A stretch of DNA of 64,000 nt, taken from assembly GCA_001899635.1 (NCBI GenBank), contig MKVQ01000044.1:124001-188000 (forward strand), written 5' to 3'. Positions within the stretch are counted from its first letter, which is position 1. The number at the start of each line of letters is the position of its first letter. The notes below the pieces were generated by a model. It ran no database searches, had not been told where the DNA came from, and saw nothing but the letters and a program-made list of their open reading frames with translations. The translations under genes and the position numbers were made by a program. Shown piece by piece: positions 36,201 through 43,606 of this stretch. The stretch is from Myxococcales bacterium 68-20 (GTDB taxonomy: Bacteria; Myxococcota_A; Polyangia; Polyangiales; Polyangiaceae).

Positions 36201-37810
36201 TGAACCGCGGTGGCCAGAAGATCGAGCTGCGCGACAAGCAGGCGGTGTTCGCGCTCGCCGACGACACCGTCACGTTCCCGAAGGTGACCTTCGACCTGGC
36301 AGCCCCGAATGGGCTCCAGGGCTCCTTCGCGGTCAACGGCGTGGTGAAGAAGGTGACGCGCGGCGGCGACCTCGGGCTCGAGGCCGAGCTCGCGCCGCTC
36401 GACCTCGGCATCCTCGTCGGGGTCGTCCCGAAGATGACGCGCGCCGTGGGCACGCTCAGCGGAAAGGTGCTCGTCTCCGGCAGCCCAGGCGAGCCCGATC
36501 TCGACGGACGCCTGAAGGTCCGCGGAGGTGAGTTCGGGATCAAGGGCCTGCCCGGCGGCATCACCGACGTCGAGGTCGACGTCGAGGCGGACGAGACGGA
36601 GGTGCGGCTCACGCGCGCGTTCGGTCACTTCCTCGGCGGCGATGTCCGGATGAGCGCTCACATGCCGTTGAAGGGCGGGCAGCTCGGCGTGGCTCGCGCG
36701 ACCATCACCGGGCGCCAGCTCTACGTCGCGCCGGTCGACGGCGTCCGCGCGACCGTCGATGCAGACCTCGAGGTCACGGTGAACCCGAATGCGCCTTCGG
36801 CCCAGGGGCGCCTCCCGTTCATCGGCGGCGAGGTCGCGATCACGCAGTTCGAGTACACGAGGCCGGTCACGCTCGATCTCACCGGGTTCAAGGGCGGTGC
36901 CAAGCGTACGATCGTCGAGGCGTACGACCCGGCCGCCGACGCGGTCAGCTTCGGCGTCGACGTCCGCTCACGGGCGCCGCTCCACATCCGCAACAACCTC
37001 GTAGACGCGAAGCTCGCGATCGACCCGCGCGGCATCCACGTCACCGGCACCAATCAACGCATCGGCCTCCGCGGCGAGCTCACGACGATGCCGGGCGGTC
37101 GTTTCCGCGTCTTCGCGAACGACTTCGAGGTGCAGAAGGGGACGATCCGGTTCGACGACCCGACACGCGTCGTCCCTCGGGTCGACATCACCGGCGTCAC
37201 CGAGTACCGCCGCTACAGCAACACGGTGTCGAGCGGCGGCGCCACCGGAGCCAACACGACCGGCGGCGCCGGCGTGACCTCGGGCAACATCTCGAGCGGC
37301 GGCCGTGGTGGCGGCCTGTGGAGGATCGCGCTCCACGCGTACGGCGACACGGAGGACCTGCGCGTCGACATGACGAGCGATCCGGCGCTGAGCCGGGAGG
37401 ACATCTTCTTCCTCCTCACGATCGGGCTCACGCGCGCCGAGGTCGATCAGGTCCGCGCGGGCTCGGTCTACGCCAGCGCCGCGTTCGAGGCGATCGGTAC
37501 CGTCAGCGGCGCCGATCGCGCGCTGAAGACGGCGCTCCCCGTCATCGACGACTTCCGCTTCGGCAGCGCCTACTCGCCGCGCACGGGCCGCACCGAGCCT
37601 CAGGTCACGCTCGGGCGCCGGCTCACGGACAACGTGCGCGCGAACGTGTCGACCGGTCTGACGGAGGACCGCCAGCTCCGGTCGAACGTCGAGTGGCGTC
37701 TGAGCCGCCCGCTCAGCGTCCAGACTTCCTACGACAACATCAGCACCGTCTCGTCGGGCTCGGTCGGCAACTTCGGTCTCGATTTCCGCTGGCGCATCGA
37801 GTTCGACTGA
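33290..37810 (+). CDS. tamB: TamB-like translocation/assembly protein
   Basis: About 1506 aa. A single N-terminal transmembrane helix (CRILCVVFAAVGLVPIAVGLLV) is followed by a very long chain of beta repeats (VVIDEIEIEQPKARVV-like) forming the AsmA/TamB beta-taco, and ends with the conserved DUF490 C-terminus: DPALSREDIFFLLTIGLTRAEVD, FGSAYSPRTGRTEPQVTLGRRLTDN and a final DFRWRIEFD strand. TamB-like proteins bridge inner and outer membrane and move lipids or help insert outer-membrane proteins together with an Omp85 protein. The start is uncertain: ATG 33290 or TTG 33245. A Ser/Gly-rich insert (about residues 1310-1335) precedes the C-terminal domain. Confidence 0.9.
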   Translation: MEARSSSTQLPPIRRTKRRDWVRVLCRILCVVFAAVGLVPIAVGLLVRTTWARGIATRETRALIAKFGVEASYELDLRVWPLSVSLKDIRVEASDGGSPFLTAKRATAKPKIFGLLAGKVVIDEIEIEQPKARVVLEGGKLKNLALDLPDSPKSETKTKAPFSVVSTSEAEVDITIDTTRIVAREIDADVTTDDDGEGGNAFEVAIRLGEARTKLVRTLKPATDGEPAEVAVDDDTLCRVDGRARIEEKRILVRRFAAHGAADMDPAADTHLGCDLPKTDYRYVELGLGHFAVTLPKTKDELPNLEGHLKARAPLPLVGRTGPGAPITEGWVGVDVELRYTPETPIPDLAGRLEVHDLRVARFNFAKTLTSEVAVRRGVVSVPVIKLDIADSVTEIRDVEVRPFEKGIPIKVGKIDIKDANFTHLLRDFRVHPRPFVGWDIREVHVSGVQGTADPLKLDGDLSAKTYDFVIFDKPTKDPARSRVIGVRDAALNGKLAVRPKGFSFDNVTVTTPKSVVRDVTVMIGYHDELRVEVGGGKIDVSEISPLGSVVMGGILEPKVLVSGDVGSPMLEGDATIKDFLIGDIPFGNVTQAHIVSDISNLTVDITDAKAQKGKSTYEMSTGHLDFNKPANMRLDGQVSSKNLNVRDFFSLFHLDEDPRFAEIDGTLETNARIHLALGGPEDVCKGGFLTVTAKANARDLNLLGEKFDEGHADFEYRWVDRLAGIDGAEIDVRSLSLTKVKKAGRGPDGAPRPRGGESVGSVLGSVNVHRGGDMRGSLVVQGFPLARMDLLGPAAKRLEGAVSGVARLGGKLNAFEIDADVNVTPIRIMGSAFGGSDLHVSMNQKPGTEKPIGKSPCGAPIGAAFNKEAYLKDTSSQGEYRVSGALFGNQVRLDDIVATRQKAPVITGKIALDRFDLGPIGKILTANDDPSAAPSTPLGGEISGEIALDRIATNDLAHARVRFSPTALRVNRGGQKIELRDKQAVFALADDTVTFPKVTFDLAAPNGLQGSFAVNGVVKKVTRGGDLGLEAELAPLDLGILVGVVPKMTRAVGTLSGKVLVSGSPGEPDLDGRLKVRGGEFGIKGLPGGITDVEVDVEADETEVRLTRAFGHFLGGDVRMSAHMPLKGGQLGVARATITGRQLYVAPVDGVRATVDADLEVTVNPNAPSAQGRLPFIGGEVAITQFEYTRPVTLDLTGFKGGAKRTIVEAYDPAADAVSFGVDVRSRAPLHIRNNLVDAKLAIDPRGIHVTGTNQRIGLRGELTTMPGGRFRVFANDFEVQKGTIRFDDPTRVVPRVDITGVTEYRRYSNTVSSGGATGANTTGGAGVTSGNISSGGRGGGLWRIALHAYGDTEDLRVDMTSDPALSREDIFFLLTIGLTRAEVDQVRAGSVYASAAFEAIGTVSGADRALKTALPVIDDFRFGSAYSPRTGRTEPQVTLGRRLTDNVRANVSTGLTEDRQLRSNVEWRLSRPLSVQTSYDNISTVSSGSVGNFGLDFRWRIEFD

Positions 37811-37855
37811 TGCGGCTCTGCGGACCCGTTGCCGACCGGCCTTCGCCGCCGTCCG

Positions 37856-38506
37856 TCAGTCCTTGTCGCGGATGAAGTCCTCGATGTAGTGCTGCAAGGC
37901 GTTGCGCATCGAGCGGTGGGTGACGACGCCGCTCAGGTCGACGCCCATGTGGATGATCGTCTGCGCGATCGCCGGGTTGACGCCGGTGAGGAGGCACTCG
38001 GCCCCGAGGAGCCGAACGGCGCGCGCCATCCGCAAGAAGTGATCGGCGGTGCCGGTATCCATCACCTGGATGCCGGTGATGTCGATGATGGCGCAGTCCG
38101 CCTTCTTCTCGACGATGGCGCTCAGGAGCGACTCGGTCATCTCCGCGCTGCGCGTCGTGTCGAGCACGCCGACGACCGGGAGGCAGAGGACGCCCTCCCA
38201 GACCTCGATGATCGGCGTCGACAGCTCGCGGATCGCAGCGCGCTGCACCTCGATCATCGCGAGCTTCTCCTCGAGCTCCTTCTGATAGGTGCGGCTCCGC
38301 ATCTGAGCCTGACCGAGCGACTCGATCATCTCGTTGATGCCGTCGAAGAGCGTGGTGATCGGGTGATCGCGTTCGAGCTGGCTCGTGAGCCGAGCGGAGT
38401 AGTCGCCATCACCGACGTCGGCGACGACGAGGAGGACGTCCGCGATTCGATCGATGACCATCTCCGCGAGGTTGCCCTCGGACGGGGGTGTGATCTCCGT
38501 GCTCAT
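37856..38506 (-). CDS. STAS-domain regulator (RsbR-like)
   Basis: 216 aa. The N-terminal 75 residues are helical and may form a HAMP-like or signalling helix segment (LERDHPITTLFDGINEMIESL); a short coiled coil follows, then a C-terminal STAS domain (about 95-210) with TPIIEVWEGVLCLPVVGVLD and DCAIIDITGIQVMDTGTADHF. This matches RsbR/RsbRA-type stressosome proteins, in which Ser/Thr of the STAS helix are phosphorylated by a switch kinase. No RsbT or RsbS gene is next to it. It ends convergently 45 nt from tamB. Confidence 0.88.
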   Translation of the reverse strand: MSTEITPPSEGNLAEMVIDRIADVLLVVADVGDGDYSARLTSQLERDHPITTLFDGINEMIESLGQAQMRSRTYQKELEEKLAMIEVQRAAIRELSTPIIEVWEGVLCLPVVGVLDTTRSAEMTESLLSAIVEKKADCAIIDITGIQVMDTGTADHFLRMARAVRLLGAECLLTGVNPAIAQTIIHMGVDLSGVVTHRSMRNALQHYIEDFIRDKD

Positions 38507-38698
38507 CGGCCACCTGCTCGCGCGCTGCTCGTGCTCCGGGCGTCGCGCACCTTCTCCATCGTTCGCTCTTTCATCGACACTCTCGACTCCCTTCCCTAGC
38601 TGGTGTCACCCGGTACGAACGACGGACGTCGCCCTTCGGTCCGCGGGCGCGGGCCGTCGGGAGCGTCCGTTCTGTTCAGTGATTCGCGGCCGGAGGCC

Positions 38699-39274
38699 TT
38701 ACTTCCACTTCAGGTCGATCTTGACCTGCGCGGGGGCGGGCGCCTTCATCGACCAGTCGCTGACCTTCACGTCGATGTCGGACGCGCCGACCGCCTTGAG
38801 CGCGAACATGGCGAACCCTGCTGCGACCGGACCGGCGTGCTCGTAGCCGTCGACGTCGTGCAGGCGGACGATCAGGTGGTTGTCGCGGAGGTACGTCGAC
38901 TCGGCCTCCATCCGCCCGTAGCGATGATCTCGCGCCCAGAGATCGGGCGCCTTCTTCCCGAAGACAGCCGGCGTCATGATCCGCATGAGCAGCTTGAGGA
39001 ACGTGTTCGTCGCCGCCTCGGCGATGAACCGGCCGCACTGGAGCATCGCCTCGTAGGCCTTCGCGTCGTCGTCGGCGTGCTGGTTCGCGATCGCGCTGTA
39101 GTAGCCGCTGATCGTCTTGAGCGGGTACCAGAGCATCTTGTCGTACGCGTCGCGGTTGCGGCTGACACCGCTCGGGAGGCTCGAATACACGCGCTCGCGC
39201 CGCTGCTCGTCGAAGCTATCGATGTAGTCCATGCATCCGAGGATGAGGTAGCCCCGGATCACCTGATCAGTCAT
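38699..39274 (-). CDS. unassigned protein, possibly DUF2378/V4R-like
   Basis: 191 aa starting at ATG 39274, chosen for the GGAGG 5 nt before it. Helical N-terminal half (VIRGYLILGCMDYIDSFDEQ, then a WYPLKTISGYYSAIANQH segment) and a more beta-like C-terminal half with HLIVRLHDVDGYEHAGPVAA. The overall order recalls haem-NO-binding/V4R-type folds and the paralogous DUF2378 family of myxobacteria, but I find no diagnostic motif. It sits between a STAS protein and a broken HMG-CoA reductase gene on the same strand. Confidence 0.55.
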   Translation of the reverse strand: MTDQVIRGYLILGCMDYIDSFDEQRRERVYSSLPSGVSRNRDAYDKMLWYPLKTISGYYSAIANQHADDDAKAYEAMLQCGRFIAEAATNTFLKLLMRIMTPAVFGKKAPDLWARDHRYGRMEAESTYLRDNHLIVRLHDVDGYEHAGPVAAGFAMFALKAVGASDIDVKVSDWSMKAPAPAQVKIDLKWK

Positions 39275-39293
39275 CACGTCCTCCATTCATGCG

Positions 39294-39757
39294 TCAGTCC
39301 TCCCATCGTCCGTGCTGGTTCGGATCCTGCGGAAGACCGATCGCGAATGCAGACATCAGTCCCACGCAAGCGGCCGCCTTCGCAAGCTCCGATGCACCGA
39401 GCGAGCCCATGAGCCGGAGCGAGATCCGCGCCAGCCGGTGTGCGCGCAGCGCTCCGCCGACGGTGCGCGACCGGTGCTCTCTGCTGTGACGCCACCCGCC
39501 TCCTCGATGATCGACGCCGCGCGTGCGAGCCGTCCGCCGCGCGACGAGTCGGTGACGAGGGGGATCGCCACCCGGCGCTCCGACACGCGCACGGGCGGCA
39601 GCAAGGAGTACGGGAGCGCGAACGTGCCGAGCGTGTTCTCGATGAACGAATCGGCGGACGCGCGCTCGAGCACGGAGCTCTCGAGCGCGCGATCGAGATC
39701 GTGGTCTGCGATCGCGCTGGCCTCGACGGCTAGACGCTGGCGTTCGGCGATCGACAC
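39294..39757 (-). pseudogene. broken class II HMG-CoA reductase remnant
   Basis: The frame from GTG 39757 begins like the N-terminus of degradative-type (class II) HMG-CoA reductase: SIAERQRLAVEAS, then SFIENTLGTFALPYSLL, RVAIPLV and AASIIEEAGGVTAE. It then becomes unrelated Arg/Ser-rich sequence to a stop at 39356. In another frame the same strand reads RTVGGALRAHRLARISLRLM followed by GASELAKAAACVGL to a stop at 39294, which matches the C-terminal TVGGATRTH...ELA..AAVGL region of the same enzyme. About 200 residues including the catalytic Lys, Asp and His region are missing between the two parts, so the gene is deleted and frameshifted. Confidence 0.7.
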
Positions 39758-39862
39758 GTGACCATCACCCCGGGAGTGTTCCTCGCTTCACGACCGTGCA
39801 CTCCAGTCGGACCCCACCGAGGCACTCCGTGCCGCTGACACTGGCCGCTGCGTACGCGGCGC

Positions 39863-40588
39863 TCACGCCACGTGAGCTTCGGTGTTGACCTTCTCGAATC
39901 CGCGGCCAGACTTAGCACACTCGTACGACTCGTCGACAAAATCGTTGAAACTATCGAAGACGCGATCAACGACAGCGAAGAGCCGAGCGCGCATCGGTTC
40001 GTCGATGGCGATGCTCTCGAGCTCCTTGTGGGTGTCCTCGTCTTCGAGCGTGTGCTGCATCTCCATCTCGAGGTGATGCGGGCCGAAGAAGACCAGGTTC
40101 CGCTTCAGCTGAGCGCCCGCGGCGCGGCCCGCGGGGACAGCGGCCTCGAACGCGACCCGCCCGGTCGCTTCCAGCGTGTGGACCAGCACGAGCTTCTCGA
40201 GCGAGGAGAGCCCCGCGCTGAGCCTGCAGATGTCGTAGGCGAGCTTCCGCGTTTTGACCGTCGCGTCACTCCAGACGAACCGGAGCGCGTCGGTGAAGCG
40301 GAGCGTCGGATCGTGCCCGAGGGTCGTGAGGTCCGCGAGGAACCACTTCCAGTGGCTCGCTTCCTCCGAGAGCTGGATGTTGATCAGCTCCTCGTACCGA
40401 TCGCGCGGCGCGGGCTCCATGAAGAAGAAGTGCGAGAGGTCCGCGAACGTGAGGATGAAGTGCGCCGAGAAGGGGACGAACCGAAGGCGCTCGCACGGGT
40501 CGATGCTCGTGTCCCGGAGATGCGTGAAGAGGGGCCGCTCGTTGAACGCGCGGGACTTGGCGGCGATGTGCTCGAAAACCGATTTCAT
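39863..40588 (-). CDS. haem-oxygenase-like iron-dependent enzyme candidate
   Basis: 241 aa, all-helical by composition. Potential metal ligands cluster as in haem-oxygenase-like di-iron or iron-containing redox enzymes: E75/E76 and H79 (SEEASHWKWF), E140, and a run H171, H172, E174, H179, D183, H187 in GPHHLEMEMQHTLEDEDTHK. These enzymes (UndA, CADD, SznF relatives) oxidise fatty acids, amino acids or natural-product precursors. TenA-like proteins are the alternative. AAGGAG precedes the ATG. It is divergent from the flavoenzyme at 40903, with a palindrome in the shared promoter region. Confidence 0.65.
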   Translation of the reverse strand: MKSVFEHIAAKSRAFNERPLFTHLRDTSIDPCERLRFVPFSAHFILTFADLSHFFFMEPAPRDRYEELINIQLSEEASHWKWFLADLTTLGHDPTLRFTDALRFVWSDATVKTRKLAYDICRLSAGLSSLEKLVLVHTLEATGRVAFEAAVPAGRAAGAQLKRNLVFFGPHHLEMEMQHTLEDEDTHKELESIAIDEPMRARLFAVVDRVFDSFNDFVDESYECAKSGRGFEKVNTEAHVA

Positions 40589-40696
40589 CCTGAAACTCCT
40601 TCGCGTGCGGTTCGAAAGTGACCGTCCACCGGGGCGGTTTGGTCGGAGGGTGGTCGTCGGACGCTGTCGGCGTAGGGCCTCCAGTGTCCTTCAAAA

Positions 40697-40723
40697 ATTC
40701 TAGTCACCGTTGACATTGGTCAA
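40697..40723 (-). promoter_or_regulatory. sigma-70-like promoter candidate
   Basis: Leftward: -35 TTGACC (40723-40718), a 15-nt spacer and -10 TAGAAT (40702-40697), each one base from consensus. The spacer is short, as in promoters that need an activator or are tightly repressed. It would give the metalloenzyme gene a leader of about 100 nt. The palindrome at 40709-40724 covers the -35. Confidence 0.45.
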
Positions 40724-40724
40724 C
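40709..40724. promoter_or_regulatory. palindromic operator candidate GTTGAC-N4-GTCAAC
   Basis: A perfect 6-bp inverted repeat (gttgac attg gtcaac) of the size bound by MarR- or TetR-type dimers. It overlaps the -35 box of the leftward promoter candidate. No MarR/TetR gene is present in the neighbourhood, so the binding protein would be encoded elsewhere. Confidence 0.5.
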
Positions 40725-40824
40725 GAGGCGTCCACTCTAGCGATGATTCGCGAAATCCGTCGAGAGAGCGCAATCTGACTTCCCAGCGATTGTGAGCCTC
40801 GTGCGCGAAGAATAAGTGGTGTGA

Positions 40825-40848
40825 CAGTCGGTATAGAGATGCCGACTG
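40825..40848. promoter_or_regulatory. inverted repeat CAGTCGG-N10-CCGACTG
   Basis: A perfect 7-bp inverted repeat with a 10-nt AT-richer centre (tatagagatg), 55-78 nt upstream of the flavoenzyme start. It could be a regulator site or a leader hairpin; TATAGA in the centre could serve as a -10 element, but no good -35 is seen. Confidence 0.4.
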
Positions 40849-40902
40849 CGAGATCCCCGTTTGGGTTTGGTGCGTCCTGTGCCCGACCCAGGAGAGTGCT
40901 CC

Positions 40903-42375
40903 ATGTCGAACGAAACGTCCGTTGCGCGTCGTCGATTCTTGCAGGGGGCTACGGCCGTCGCGGTCATCGGATTCGACCCTGTACGCCGTAGCTGGATCAC
41001 CGAAGCGCAGGCGAGGGGCGGACTTCGCCGGCTGCCGCGCCTCGACGGCCAGCTCGTCACGACTCCAGCCGCTCTCGCCGAGGCGGCCGACGACTACGGC
41101 CACATCATCAAGCGTACGCCGGTCGCCGTGTTGCGCCCCGGCTCGATCAACGACGTCGTCGAGATGGTTCGCTACGCGAACGAGAATCGGCTTCGCATCG
41201 CGATGCGCGGGCAGGGCCACTCGACCCACGGACAGTCCCAGGTCGAGGCGGGCATCGTGATCGACTCGCGGACGATGAACCAGATCCACGAGGTGAAGTC
41301 GGGCTACGCGGTCGTCGGCCCCGGCGCGCGCTGGCGCGAGATCGTCGCGGCGACGCTCCCGCGCGGTCAGACCCCGCCGACGCTGCCGAACTACCTCGAT
41401 CTGACGGTCGGCGGAAACATCGCCGTCGGAGGCGTCGGGGGAGCCTCCCACCGTCACGGCGCGGTCGTCGACAACATCCTCGAGCTCGAGGTCGTCACCG
41501 GCACCGGGCAGCTGCGCCGATGCTCGCCGACCCAGAACGCGACGCTGTTCAACTCGGTCCTCGCGGGTCTCGGCCAGTTCGGCATCGTCGTGCGCGCGCG
41601 CATCAAGCTGCTGCCCGCGAAGCAGCTCGTGCGCCTCTACACCATCCAGTACCCCGACGTGGCGAGCTTCCTCGACGACGCTCGGATCGTCACCATCGAC
41701 GAGCGCTTCGATCACGTCGAGGGCCAGGTCAACGCCGACGCGTCCGGTCGTTTCGGAGCGGCGACGATGTTCGCTGCGAAGTACTTCGATCCCGGCGCTC
41801 CGCCCAACGACAGCGCGCTCCTCGACAACCTCGATTTCGCGAGCCACACGGTCGAAACCATTCCCTACGGCCCGTTCCTCGAGCGCATCGACCCGATCAT
41901 CGACTTCCTGAAGGCCGCCGGCGCGTGGTCGCTGCCTCACCCGTGGTTCGACACCTTCCTCCCGAGCGGCACTGCCGAGCAGTTCATGGGCGAGCTCTTC
42001 TCCTCCGTGACGACGGCGGACACGGGCAATGCGAACGTGCTGATCTACCCGTTGAAGCGGAGCAAGATGCGCAGCCAGTTCCTGCGTGTGCCGAGCGGCG
42101 ACGATCTGTTCTTCCTGTTCGACGTCCTCACGTTCGCGCCACCCGTTCCGGCGGTCGTCAACCAGTGGGTGGCGCGGAACACGACCTGGCACAAGCGCGC
42201 GGAAGCGCTCGGCGCCAAGCGGTACAACATCGGGTCGGCCAACCTCACCCAGCAGGACTGGAAGAACTACTTCTCCCCGCACTGGACGGCCGCGCTCCTT
42301 GCGAAGCAGGTGTACGACCCGAAGAACATCCTCACGCCCGGCCAAGGAATCTTCCCCTCGTCATTCGGCTGCTGA
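40903..42375 (+). CDS. cytokinin-dehydrogenase-like FAD oxidoreductase, Tat-exported
   Basis: 490 aa of the VAO/BBE flavoprotein family. A twin-arginine signal (RRRFLQGATAVAVIGF) is followed by an FAD domain with RGQGHSTHGQ (102-111), where H106 corresponds to the His that binds FAD covalently in plant cytokinin dehydrogenases, then LDLTVGGNIAVGGVGG, SHRHGAVVDNILELEVVTG and LGQFGIVVRARIKLLPA, and a C-terminal YDPKNILTPGQGIF. This series is the CKX pattern. The Asp of the plant TDYL active-site motif appears as Asn here (N163), so substrate or mechanism may differ from true cytokinin cleavage. AGGAG precedes ATG 40903. The end overlaps the convergent prenyltransferase gene by 15 nt. Confidence 0.85.
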   Translation: MSNETSVARRRFLQGATAVAVIGFDPVRRSWITEAQARGGLRRLPRLDGQLVTTPAALAEAADDYGHIIKRTPVAVLRPGSINDVVEMVRYANENRLRIAMRGQGHSTHGQSQVEAGIVIDSRTMNQIHEVKSGYAVVGPGARWREIVAATLPRGQTPPTLPNYLDLTVGGNIAVGGVGGASHRHGAVVDNILELEVVTGTGQLRRCSPTQNATLFNSVLAGLGQFGIVVRARIKLLPAKQLVRLYTIQYPDVASFLDDARIVTIDERFDHVEGQVNADASGRFGAATMFAAKYFDPGAPPNDSALLDNLDFASHTVETIPYGPFLERIDPIIDFLKAAGAWSLPHPWFDTFLPSGTAEQFMGELFSSVTTADTGNANVLIYPLKRSKMRSQFLRVPSGDDLFFLFDVLTFAPPVPAVVNQWVARNTTWHKRAEALGAKRYNIGSANLTQQDWKNYFSPHWTAALLAKQVYDPKNILTPGQGIFPSSFGC

Positions 42376-43443
42376 GGAAGCTCTCTGCATCGTTCCGAAG
42401 AGCTCCGTCGCCACGTAGACCGTCAGCCGATCGGTGCCGGTACGAAGGGAGACGTACGTGTTGAGGCCCGCCGCCGCGCCGAGCTCGCGCGGCGCGAGCG
42501 CTCCGAGAGCGGCCTCGTAGAGGTTCGGCGAGAGGCCGCGCGACGTCATGTACCCGACCACACGATCCCGCACGGCGGCGTCGTCCTCGGCGTAGAAGCG
42601 GACCGGGATCTGAACCGCCACCTCCGTCGGGAGGCGCGTGCCCTCGACGAAGGAGAGGTACGTGCAGAGCGGGTAGTCGACGTACGGGCCGTCTCCGCCG
42701 GTCATCGCGCGGCAGAACTCGGTCACCTCGCCCCTCCGGTACCCGGGACGGATCGCGGCCATACGTTCGAGATGCTCAGCCGTAACGCCACGCTGGTAGA
42801 AGTAGACCTTCACTCGGGCGGCGCCGCCCTTGGCGAGGTCGAGCGCGAAGTAGCGGATCTCGTCGTCCGCCGTTCGTCGCTGCACTGCCTCGAGCAGCGC
42901 CGGCCACGACGACTCGAAGCCGAGGGTTCGCATCGCGGTCTCGACGAGATCGAAGGAGCGCTCCTTCCCGGCGATCTGCGGGTTGAAGTAGGCCTTCACC
43001 TCGAGCTTGTCCGAGAGGCGCGCCGCATGCCAGAGCGCGAAGCGCGCGTTCGGCACGTCGGGCAAGAAGAGCGAGCGCACGCGCTCGAAGCGGGCGAGGT
43101 CGACGCCGTGCGCCTTGAAGCGCTCCGTCAGGTCCAGCGCCGCGTCCCGGGTATGGGCGAGCGTCGGCTCGGCGCCTTGCGCCTCGACGAGAAACCGGAT
43201 GCTCGGCGGCTCGTTCGGGGCGAGCGCGATCGAGAACTCGTAGGGCGAGTGATCGTCCCCGATGTCGGACGGCCAAAGCGGCTTCTTCGGGATCGGCGCC
43301 GCTCCCCAAGGCAGCACCATGGTGTCCAGGAGCGCGCGCGCGGACGCGGGGCAGGGCCCGCCGTGAACGGCGCGCCAGAGGCGCTCGAGGCGAGCGCTCG
43401 CGAGGTCATGATACGACGTGGACGGACGATTCGTGGTGCTCAT
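42361..43443 (-). CDS. DMATS-type aromatic prenyltransferase (ABBA fold)
   Basis: 360 aa, the size of bacterial indole prenyltransferases such as CymD or IptA. SPYEFSIAL with the following RFLVEAQG gives the substrate-binding Glu of the DMATS family; LEVKAYFNPQIAG, RVKVYFYQRG and GLNTYVSLRTG are the barrel strands that hold the diphosphate with Lys, Arg and Tyr residues. It should transfer a dimethylallyl (C5) or longer prenyl group to an aromatic acceptor, often tryptophan or an indole. Neighbours are a flavoenzyme that in CKX relatives oxidises prenylated amines, and a haem-oxygenase-like enzyme, suggesting a small natural-product cluster. Confidence 0.87.
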   Translation of the reverse strand: MSTTNRPSTSYHDLASARLERLWRAVHGGPCPASARALLDTMVLPWGAAPIPKKPLWPSDIGDDHSPYEFSIALAPNEPPSIRFLVEAQGAEPTLAHTRDAALDLTERFKAHGVDLARFERVRSLFLPDVPNARFALWHAARLSDKLEVKAYFNPQIAGKERSFDLVETAMRTLGFESSWPALLEAVQRRTADDEIRYFALDLAKGGAARVKVYFYQRGVTAEHLERMAAIRPGYRRGEVTEFCRAMTGGDGPYVDYPLCTYLSFVEGTRLPTEVAVQIPVRFYAEDDAAVRDRVVGYMTSRGLSPNLYEAALGALAPRELGAAAGLNTYVSLRTGTDRLTVYVATELFGTMQRASSAAE

Positions 43444-43606
43444 GGGGTCTTCCTTGAAGGTCCCGCGGGCGTGCGGTACGTCATCACGAGTTGGCCTGTT
43501 TCATTTATCCCGCTGTCCCCGCTTTCCCGCATCACCCCAAGGGGGTAAGTCGAGTTGAGCCGGTCGAGATAGCGTTGGTGGTGAACAGGGAGGACCGACA
43601 CGCCTG

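Larger units (their letters stand above)
40589..40902. promoter_or_regulatory. divergent promoter region
   Basis: A 314-nt space between the starts of the helical metalloenzyme gene (leftward) and the flavoenzyme gene (rightward). It is less GC-rich than its surroundings, as expected for promoters. It holds the palindrome at 40709-40724, a leftward promoter candidate at 40697-40723 and an inverted repeat at 40825-40848. No gene is seen in it. Confidence 0.65.
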
